From the NCBI GenBank assembly GCA_900548415.1, contig URKO01000054.1:1-7143 (forward strand): a stretch of 7,143 nt of DNA, given 5' to 3'. The position numbers and the translations under genes were made by a program. Below the pieces are notes generated by a model. The model was not told the DNA's origin. It saw only the letters and a list, made by a program, of their open reading frames with translations, and made no database searches. Position 1 is the first letter of the stretch. Every line of letters starts with the position of its first letter. This document shows, one piece after another, positions 1 to 4,913 of this stretch. Origin of the DNA: an uncultured Porphyromonas sp. (GTDB taxonomy: Bacteria > Bacteroidota > Bacteroidia > Bacteroidales > Porphyromonadaceae).

Positions 1-1
1 G

Positions 2-46
2 ATCGGAGCCATCGGAGCTATCGGAGTCATCAGAGCTATCGGAACT
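2..46 (+). repeat. Nonamer tandem repeat, consensus ATCGGAGCT, 5 copies
   Basis: Five consecutive 9-bp units are visible: ATCGGAGCC, ATCGGAGCT, ATCGGAGTC, ATCAGAGCT and ATCGGAACT. The array begins at the window edge and may continue to the left. Its last base is shared with the first unit of the heptamer array that follows. Two more copies of the same unit, in the same orientation, occur at 3974-3991, again beside heptamers. No function can be read from the sequence; it is non-coding and lies downstream of dgt. Confidence 0.85.
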
Positions 47-129
47 CTAATCTCTAACTTCTAACCTCTAACTTCTAATCTCTAACCTCTAACCTCTAAC
101 TTCTAACTTCTAACTTCTAATCTCTAATT
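46..129 (+). repeat. Heptamer tandem repeat, consensus TCTAACY, 12 copies
   Basis: Twelve uninterrupted 7-bp units fill 84 bp. Variation is confined to the last two positions (TCTAACT, TCTAACC, TCTAATC, TCTAATT). The array ends 2 bp from the dgt stop codon, so it would be transcribed as the purine-rich 3' UTR of the dgt mRNA (repeat RRTTAGA). Positions 75-104 are a perfect inverted match to 3942-3971 on the other side of the three-gene operon. Heptameric short tandem repeats are known in some bacteria (for example cyanobacterial STRR sequences), but I do not recognise this one as a named family. Confidence 0.9.
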
Positions 130-131
130 TC

Positions 132-1478
132 TTAGATCGCTGGGAGGCTCATGCCGGTGATGCGTCGGTAGAGGTCTAGCGCGTAGGGGTCGGTCATGCC
201 AGAGATGTAGTCGAGCGTGCACTGGAGCTTGCCGTAGATCGACTCCTCGTGCAGGTTGTACTGACTACTCACCAGCGAGAGGAGCGTACGGCTGTAAGCA
301 TCGTCCGGGTGTAGGAGCGAGTGCATCAGTTTGTCGATCAACTCTGAGAAGATCCGATGCCCCGCCAGCTCTACGTCTATCACCGCCTGCGCCGTGTAGA
401 TCTCACTCTGCGCCACTGCGCTATTGGCTCGGTAAGCCGCATAGAGCCTCTCAGGCATTCGGCTAACCAGCGTCCCAGCAAAAGCGCCCCGCAGTATCTC
501 CTCCTCATGCTCTATGAAAACCTCGGCACACGCCTCCACAAGGATATTGATCGCCTTAGCTCTCAGGTAAGCGATCCGCTCATTGCGGTCGCCGATAGTC
601 TCCAGCGTGGCCAGCGCATGATCGCGACCATCTGCGGGGAAGTAGCGCAGGAGCAGATCCACCGTACGTTCGTAGCTCAGGATGCGCAACTTGTAAGCAT
701 CCTCCACATCCATCACCTGATAGCATATATCGTCGGCGGCCTCCACGAGGTAGACCAGCGGGTGACGCACGTAGTGCCCCGTGGCGGGATCTACGGGCAG
801 GATGCCTAGGTAGTTCGCCACATCGAGGTAGGCTGCCTGCTCCGACTGGAAATAGCCGAACTTTCCGCTCTCAGGCGCCCTAGCCGACGACCAGGGGTAC
901 TTGACAATAGCTGCCAGTGTGGTGTAGGTTAAAGCAAAGCCCCCAGGGCGGCGCCCCTCAAACTGATGGGTCAGCAGGCGAAAGCCATTGGCATTACCCT
1001 CGAAATAAGCGAAGTCCTCCCACGAGTGCCCCTCCCCTACTACGGCATCATACCATTGGCGACCGTTGCCCTCGGTGAAGTAGGCCCGTATCGCCCGCTC
1101 GCCACTGTGCCCGAAGGGAGGATTGCCCATATCGTGTGCCAGACAGGCCGCCGAGACGACCGTAGCGATGCTCCCCCGATGAGGCGTATCCTGGTTATCC
1201 GTCAGGCGGCTCGCTATATAGTTGCCCAGACTACGCCCCACGCAGCTCACCTCTAGACTATGCGTCAGGCGGTTGTGCACGAAGATACTCTTCGGCAGGG
1301 GGAAGATCTGCGCTTTGTTTTGTAGTCTGCGAAATGGTGCCGAGAAGATCAGACGATCGTAGTCCCGGTCAAACTCCGTGCGCATCTCCATGCCCCCACC
1401 TAGTGCGCCAGCTCTCACAGGCTCTGGCGCCCCAAAGCGTCGGTTAGAGATCAGCTGATCCCAGTTCATCCTACTCAT
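132..1478 (-). CDS. dgt: dGTP triphosphohydrolase / dNTPase (HD superfamily)
   Basis: The 448-aa cytosolic protein is predicted to hydrolyse dGTP (or dNTPs in general) to the deoxynucleoside and triphosphate, shaping the dNTP pool. The N-terminal half carries the Dgt signature: FRRLQNKAQIFPL (49-61), RLTHSLEV (70-77) with the first metal-binding His (H73), AHDMGNPPFGHSGE (114-127) with the HD pair H115/D116, and EAADDICY (246-253) with the distal metal-ligand Asp. These match the H..HD..D arrangement of HD-domain nucleotidohydrolases, and the length is normal for the Bacteroidota form. The start chosen is the first ATG; a second ATG three codons in (1467-1469) is equally possible. It is the last gene of a probable operon, 17 nt after radA. 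That spacer is almost all A/T, as is usual before Bacteroidota starts. The substrate range (dGTP-specific or broad) cannot be judged from sequence. Confidence 0.95.
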   Translation of the reverse strand: MSRMNWDQLISNRRFGAPEPVRAGALGGGMEMRTEFDRDYDRLIFSAPFRRLQNKAQIFPLPKSIFVHNRLTHSLEVSCVGRSLGNYIASRLTDNQDTPHRGSIATVVSAACLAHDMGNPPFGHSGERAIRAYFTEGNGRQWYDAVVGEGHSWEDFAYFEGNANGFRLLTHQFEGRRPGGFALTYTTLAAIVKYPWSSARAPESGKFGYFQSEQAAYLDVANYLGILPVDPATGHYVRHPLVYLVEAADDICYQVMDVEDAYKLRILSYERTVDLLLRYFPADGRDHALATLETIGDRNERIAYLRAKAINILVEACAEVFIEHEEEILRGAFAGTLVSRMPERLYAAYRANSAVAQSEIYTAQAVIDVELAGHRIFSELIDKLMHSLLHPDDAYSRTLLSLVSSQYNLHEESIYGKLQCTLDYISGMTDPYALDLYRRITGMSLPAI

Positions 1479-1495
1479 TATTATATATAGTGTAT

Positions 1496-2920
1496 CTATT
1501 GTCTTTGTGAGAAAAGTGTCCTGAAGGCGTGATCCACCCGATCACACGGCACGATCTCTATGTCGTAGTTTCGCTGTTGCAGGCTCTTAGCATTCGCCTT
1601 GGGGATCAGTATCCGCGTGAAGCCCAGACGGTGCGCCTCCGCTATGCGTCGCTCTATGCGACTCACGGCACGTATCTCGCCCGCCAGTCCCACCTCACCC
1701 GTCATGCAGGTCTTCGAGGGCACGGCTATGTCCAGATTGGAGGAGAGTACGGCACAGAGCACCGCTAGATCCACAGCGGTATCGTTGATCTTGATACCGC
1801 CCGTGATATTGAGGAAAACGTCTTTCTGTATGAGCTTGAAGCCGGCCCGCTTCTCCAAAACGGCCAACAGCATGTTGAGTCGTCTCAGGTCAAAGCCCGT
1901 AGTGGACCGCTGCGGGTTATTGTAAATAGCCGAACTAACCAAAGCTTGCGTCTCGATCATGATCGGGCGGATACCCTCCACGGCGCAGGCGACGACGACC
2001 CCACTGAGTCCCTCCGTATTGCCCGAGATGAGATGCTCCGAGGGATTGCTCACGGCGACCAGTCCCGAGCTATTCATCTCGTAGATGCCGAGGTCGTCGG
2101 TAGAGCCAAAGCGGTTCTTGTGGCTACGCAGGATGCGGTAGAGATGCTGCTTGTCGCCCTCAAACTGCAAGACCGTGTCCACCGTATGCTCCAAGATCTT
2201 CGGGCCCGCTATGGAGCCCTCTTTGTTGATATGCCCAATGACAATCACAGGGATGCCACTGCTCTTGGCAAAGTGCAGGAGCAGGTTAGCGCACTCCTTA
2301 ATCTGACTGATGGAGCCAGGCGAAGAATCCGAGCGTGCAGTCGTAACCGTCTGAATACTGTCGATGACCAGCAGGTCGGGTGCTATCTGCAGTGCCTTCA
2401 GGAGTATGTTGTCTAGGTCGGTGTCGCAGTAGATGAGGCACTGCTCCGAGTGTATGCCGATGCGGTCGGCACGCAACTTGAGCTGCTGAGCACTCTCCTC
2501 GCCCGATACGTAGAGCGTCTTGAGCTCTGGGCAGCGCAGCACGGTCTGAAAGATCAACGTAGACTTACCAATACCCGGCTCGCCACCCAGCAAGGTGAAG
2601 GAGCCTTGCACCAGGCCGCCACCGAGAAGGCGGTTTAGCTCCTCGTCATGCAGGTCTACCCGACTCTCCTCGCTTCCCTCAATCAGTTGTATGGGACGCA
2701 CCTCCTCCGAGTGGAGCCCGTCCCACGTAGCACCCTCGTGGATCTGCTTGAGCTTGCGCTGTATCTCCTGCGCTGGCGTCGAGCGTCCCGAGGTCGTCTC
2801 TGGTTGCGCCAGCTCCTCCTCGATCGTGTTCCACTCTTGGCACTCGTTGCACTGGCCTTGCCAGCGACTGTAGGTAGCACCACAGGCACTACACTTATAT
2901 ATAGTCTTAACCTTTGCCAT
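1496..2920 (-). CDS. radA: DNA repair and recombination protein RadA
   Basis: The 474-aa protein is the RecA-like RadA/Sms ATPase, which acts in the cytosol in recombinational repair and promotes branch migration of recombination intermediates. Domains in order: an N-terminal zinc finger (C10-x2-C13...C24-x2-C27); a RecA-like ATPase with Walker A GGEPGIGKST (112-121), a VSGEES segment (138-143) and Walker B LLVID (183-187); the RadA-specific KNRFG motif (268-272); and a C-terminal Lon-protease-like domain (about 300-470), which is structural in this family. All key residues are present and the length is typical. The ATG lies 3 nt after the TGA of the upstream hydrolase gene, so translation is probably coupled. 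dgt follows after 17 nt. No promoter of its own is visible. Confidence 0.97.
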   Translation of the reverse strand: MAKVKTIYKCSACGATYSRWQGQCNECQEWNTIEEELAQPETTSGRSTPAQEIQRKLKQIHEGATWDGLHSEEVRPIQLIEGSEESRVDLHDEELNRLLGGGLVQGSFTLLGGEPGIGKSTLIFQTVLRCPELKTLYVSGEESAQQLKLRADRIGIHSEQCLIYCDTDLDNILLKALQIAPDLLVIDSIQTVTTARSDSSPGSISQIKECANLLLHFAKSSGIPVIVIGHINKEGSIAGPKILEHTVDTVLQFEGDKQHLYRILRSHKNRFGSTDDLGIYEMNSSGLVAVSNPSEHLISGNTEGLSGVVVACAVEGIRPIMIETQALVSSAIYNNPQRSTTGFDLRRLNMLLAVLEKRAGFKLIQKDVFLNITGGIKINDTAVDLAVLCAVLSSNLDIAVPSKTCMTGEVGLAGEIRAVSRIERRIAEAHRLGFTRILIPKANAKSLQQRNYDIEIVPCDRVDHAFRTLFSQRQ

Positions 2921-2923
2921 CTA

Positions 2924-3862
2924 TCATGCTCGCTCTAGAGGACATGTGGAGCAACGCAGCAAGCCACCCTGCTTAGAGATCTCACTATAAGGTACCTCCT
3001 CGACGGTCATGCCAGCCACCTCACGAAGGTAACGCTGCAGACGCTCGGCACCCGCCTCGACACAGACCACTTCGGGAGAGAGGGAGAAGAAGTTCGTATG
3101 CATCTCGACAGCCTCCTCAGCGGTGATGGTCAGTAGCTTGTCCTGGCCAAAGACCTCGCCAATGATCCCGCGAGCCTCTCTGGAAGCGACTCCCTCGGGA
3201 TAAAAGACGGCGAAGCCACGCCCCACGGGCTGGAAGGCGCAGTCTAGGTGTAGCACACCACGCAGAGGATCCTGGTCATGCTTGTATAGTGGTACGGGTA
3301 CGATGCGCTTGTGCGGGAAGAACTCACGGAAGAAGTCCACCGCGCGATCATTGGTCCTCGTAGTCTTGAACTGCCCAAAAGCTCCTGGCTCGCAACAGCC
3401 CACGAAGAGGATGTCATCATAGAGGATCACGTCACCCCCCTCGACACGTACCTCGGCGGGCAGATGTAGCACGCTACTCGGCTCGAAGAGATCGTAGATC
3501 GATGCAAACGCATCTACCTCTCGTCTCCTATCGGGGATCATGTGTGCCACAAAGAGGTTTTCGTCGATTACGAAGGAGACATCTCGCGCGAAGATCTGAT
3601 TGCACCCTTCTATCGGCTCAGGACGATACACCTCTACACCGTGACGTTGCAGGATAGCGAGGAAGCCCTCCATCTCACGTACCACCGCCTGCTCCGTGGG
3701 GTAGTCGCCCCGTAGCACCGCTTGGTAGCTCTTAGCGTCGTAGGTCTCCTCAAGTGTCGGTGGCGTACCGAGCGCATGAGGCAGCCCGAGTACGACCTTG
3801 CGGAGCTGGTTCGTTTCGTTAGTCACGTGAGGTATGAGTCGTTTGCGTTGTTTGTCCATCAT
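2924..3862 (-). CDS. Arginine deiminase / dimethylarginine dimethylaminohydrolase-family hydrolase
   Basis: The 312-aa protein belongs to the guanidino-group-modifying amidinotransferase/ADI/DDAH fold (pentein). The catalytic set is visible in order: FARD (91-94), which supplies the guanidinium-binding Asp; EGGD (141-144); HLD (205-207) with the catalytic His; and a C-terminal GGLLRCSTCPLER (299-311), where C304 fits the nucleophile of the GG..RC.T.P motif. It is therefore probably an active Cys-dependent hydrolase (or transferase) of an arginine-like substrate. It is too short for a classical arginine deiminase (about 400 aa) and is closer in size to DDAH-like proteins. The real substrate is unknown. 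C307, three residues after the nucleophile, is an extra cysteine. Two adjacent ATG codons start the gene; the first is used here. It is the first gene of the operon with radA and dgt, and a TAnnTTTG promoter core lies about 60 bp upstream. Confidence 0.85.
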   Translation of the reverse strand: MMDKQRKRLIPHVTNETNQLRKVVLGLPHALGTPPTLEETYDAKSYQAVLRGDYPTEQAVVREMEGFLAILQRHGVEVYRPEPIEGCNQIFARDVSFVIDENLFVAHMIPDRRREVDAFASIYDLFEPSSVLHLPAEVRVEGGDVILYDDILFVGCCEPGAFGQFKTTRTNDRAVDFFREFFPHKRIVPVPLYKHDQDPLRGVLHLDCAFQPVGRGFAVFYPEGVASREARGIIGEVFGQDKLLTITAEEAVEMHTNFFSLSPEVVCVEAGAERLQRYLREVAGMTVEEVPYSEISKQGGLLRCSTCPLERA

Positions 3863-3877
3863 ATCAGTTGCTTAGTG

Positions 3878-3907
3878 GCTCCCTGCGCAGCAGATGTGCA
3901 GGGAAGC
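3878..3907 (-). promoter_or_regulatory. Hairpin in the 5' UTR of the ADI-family gene
   Basis: On the minus strand, CCCTGC and GCAGGG pair around an 11-nt loop. The stem extends by one T-A pair and, after a one-base bulge, by a G-C and a C-G pair (about 9 bp in all). It sits between the predicted transcription start (about 3917) and the ATG at 3862, so it would fold in the leader of the operon mRNA. There is no run of U after it, so a terminator is unlikely. Its role is not known. Confidence 0.5.
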
Positions 3908-3923
3908 TTTATTCTTTCTCTGA

Positions 3924-3955
3924 CAAATATAGGGAAAACTGAGAAGTTAGAGGTT
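3924..3955 (-). promoter_or_regulatory. Putative Bacteroidota promoter for the ADI-radA-dgt operon
   Basis: On the minus strand the sequence TATATTTG (3931 down to 3924) matches the Bacteroidota -7 consensus TAnnTTTG exactly. No TTTG-like -33 element is present at the expected 19-21 bp upstream. That position falls inside the heptamer repeat (3945-3972), which offers only CTCTAAC-type sequence. Transcription would start near 3917, leaving a leader of about 55 nt. The -7 match is direct; promoter activity is inferred. Confidence 0.5.
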
Positions 3956-3972
3956 AGAGGTTAGAGATTAGG
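3945..3972 (-). repeat. Heptamer tandem repeat, 4 copies, inverted relative to 46-129
   Basis: Four 7-bp units (AGTTAGA, GGTTAGA, GGTTAGA, GATTAGG on the plus strand) are the reverse complement of the TCTAACY array at the left edge. The reverse complement of 3942-3971 is identical over 30 bp to 75-104. The array lies just upstream of the -7 element of the leftward promoter and so occupies its -33 region. Confidence 0.85.
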
Positions 3973-3973
3973 G

Positions 3974-3991
3974 ATCGGAGCTGTCGGAGAG
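3974..3991 (+). repeat. Nonamer repeat, 2 copies (ATCGGAGCT, GTCGGAGAG)
   Basis: Two 9-bp units match the array at 2-46; the first is an exact copy of the consensus and the second is degenerate. They lie on the outer side of the right heptamer array, as the left nonamers lie outside the left heptamers. Their orientation is the same at both sites although the heptamers are inverted. Confidence 0.6.
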
Positions 3992-4011
3992 TTGTCGTGA
4001 GATGGTCGTAA

Positions 4012-4044
4012 GTTGTGCTATCTCTTGATTTTGTATTACCTTTG
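4012..4044 (+). promoter_or_regulatory. Putative Bacteroidota promoter for the 59-aa membrane protein gene
   Basis: TACCTTTG at 4037-4044 is an exact match to the -7 consensus TAnnTTTG. GTTG at 4012-4015 is a good -33 element, separated from it by 21 bp, within the usual range for the primary sigma factor of this phylum. Transcription would start near 4050. No TAnnTTTG core is visible just before ssb, so this promoter may also feed ssb-gldE-PPTase by read-through. Confidence 0.65.
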
Positions 4045-4050
4045 CGGTAC

Positions 4051-4092
4051 GAGGGTGTGTCATTCCCTATGGGGGTGACTTCTCCTACCCTC
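4051..4092 (+). promoter_or_regulatory. Structured 5' UTR (two-tier stem-loop) before the 59-aa gene
   Basis: The inner stem pairs GTCATTCCC (4059-4067) with GGGGGTGAC (4071-4079) across a TAT triloop: 9 bp with two G-U pairs. An outer perfect 6-bp stem, GAGGGT (4051-4056) with ACCCTC (4087-4092), encloses it, leaving an asymmetric internal loop of 2 and 7 nt. The structure begins at or next to the predicted transcription start and ends 38 nt before the ATG at 4131. It has no U-tract. I do not recognise a known riboswitch class. It could protect the 5' end of the mRNA, bind a protein or ligand, or be a short RNA in its own right. Confidence 0.5.
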
Positions 4093-4130
4093 CGTTGTCA
4101 AGTATCACCTTAGATAGTAATCATAAGTAT

Positions 4131-4310
4131 ATGAAAGGATTCAATCCCATAGGTAGTCTGGTAGTCCTCATTGGGGCTCTCGTACTCATTATCCCCGCTC
4201 TACTCGATAAGGGGGGGAATATGTTCAATCTCATCGGCTGTGTCGTGATGATTGCTGGATTTCTCCTACACATCTTCCTAAACAAGCGGATTACCACTAT
4301 CAAGGAGTAA
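4131..4310 (+). CDS. Small two-helix membrane protein of unknown function (59 aa)
   Basis: I do not recognise this protein as a named family. From the ATG at 4131 it is 59 aa with two strongly hydrophobic segments, about residues 8-24 (SLVVLIGALVLIIPALL) and 31-49 (MFNLIGCVVMIAGFLLHIF). A short LDKGGN turn joins them and the C-terminal tail is basic (NKRITTIKE). Both ends would probably face the cytoplasm. An in-frame TTG at 4095 would add 12 polar residues, but it overlaps the leader just after the stem-loop and looks less likely than the ATG. The gene has a good promoter core and a structured leader, which supports its being real. It precedes ssb by 146 nt and may be co-transcribed with it. 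Confidence 0.75.
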   Translation: MKGFNPIGSLVVLIGALVLIIPALLDKGGNMFNLIGCVVMIAGFLLHIFLNKRITTIKE

Positions 4311-4387
4311 CCTCTCCAAGTGCCTAACTTGGCACGGACTCCTGACCTACTATACAGCCCCAAGGCTATCGTCGAGGGCTTGCCTTG
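4303..4387 (+). promoter_or_regulatory. Overlapping inverted repeats between the 59-aa gene and ssb
   Basis: Several short perfect inverted repeats compete for the same bases. CCAAGT/ACTTGG (4316-4321 with 4327-4332) overlaps GTGCC/GGCAC (4320-4324 with 4331-4335), and both lie inside AGGAGT/ACTCCT (4303-4308 with 4338-4343), which includes the last codons and part of the stop of the small gene. Further on, AGCCC/GGGCT (4356-4360 with 4376-4380) interleaves with CAAGGC/GCCTTG (4361-4366 with 4382-4387). None is followed by a T-run, so a standard intrinsic terminator is not supported. An attenuator-like or RNA-processing role is possible but unproven. Confidence 0.35.
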
Positions 4388-4456
4388 CTCACACGTAAGA
4401 CAAGTCTCTCGCGTTCGTATATAAGGTTCCCCCTAGTCACCCTATCCGCTCAGTCT

Positions 4457-4879
4457 ATGTACTACAACAAGGCGATCCTAATAGGCTTCGTAGGCGCTGA
4501 TCCCAACGTACACTATTCGCGTCGGGGTAGCTGCCAGGCTACGCTACGCCTTGCGACCTCTGTATCGGGCTACACGAAGCGTGATGGCACGCAGATACCA
4601 GAGCGTACAGAGTGGCACACGGTGGTGATCTTCGGCACGCTGGCGCAGTTTGTCGAGCGATGGGTGCGCAAGGGGTCGCATCTTCTCGTGGAGGGCGAGA
4701 TACGCTACAACAACTACACAGATCGTCAGGGACAAGCACAGGCTCGTACAGAGATTTGGGCGGACAAGGTCACCTTTGTAGATCGTCCCAAGCAGGGCGG
4801 TAGTCAGGAGGGTGCCTCTGCTCGCTCCACAGCCGAGCAGCCAGTATCGCAATCTGACCCTAGCGACGCCACCAGCTAG
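4457..4879 (+). CDS. ssb: Single-stranded DNA-binding protein
   Basis: The 140-aa protein binds single-stranded DNA in replication, recombination and repair, normally as a homotetramer. The N-terminal 110 residues form the OB fold: NKAILIGFVGADPNV (4-18), ATLRLATS (28-35), TEWHTVVIFG (51-60) and GSHLLVEGEIRYNNY (73-87). The ATG at 4457 is chosen because it places the conserved NK.ILIG motif at the N-terminus; an in-frame TTG at 4385 would add 24 unrelated residues. The tail (111-140) is short, polar and rich in Q, S and A, ending in SQSDPSDATS. The usual SSB acidic tip (DDxPF-like), which recruits partner proteins, is absent. gldE begins 34 nt downstream, so the two genes are probably co-transcribed. 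Confidence 0.93.
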   Translation: MYYNKAILIGFVGADPNVHYSRRGSCQATLRLATSVSGYTKRDGTQIPERTEWHTVVIFGTLAQFVERWVRKGSHLLVEGEIRYNNYTDRQGQAQARTEIWADKVTFVDRPKQGGSQEGASARSTAEQPVSQSDPSDATS

Positions 4880-4913
4880 ATCAGCAACAGCATAAGTCAC
4901 AACAGTAGCAGCA

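Noticed and set aside
2..129. CRISPR array or telomere-like end
   Set aside because: Units are only 7 and 9 bp with no spacers, so not CRISPR; the telomere-like look of TCTAACC is compositional, and a protein gene follows without interruption.
357..809. 150-aa plus-strand open frame opposite dgt
   Set aside because: It is antisense to the conserved dgt coding region and shows no recognisable domain; treated as a shadow frame.
1946..2416. 156-aa plus-strand open frame opposite radA
   Set aside because: It lies wholly antisense to a well-conserved radA; the frame is open because of GC-biased codon use in radA, and the translation resembles no family.
4095..4130. TTG start adding 12 residues to the small membrane protein
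   Set aside because: An ATG directly before the hydrophobic segment is available at 4131; the extension is polar, and its TTG follows the leader stem by only 2 nt.
4316..4343. Intrinsic terminator after the 59-aa gene
   Set aside because: The hairpins are short and no T-run follows; the spacer is better described as overlapping inverted repeats of unknown role.
4385..4456. Upstream TTG start adding 24 residues to SSB
   Set aside because: The conserved SSB N-terminus (NKAILIG) begins right after the ATG at 4457, and the extension is unrelated to SSB and overlaps the leader inverted repeats.
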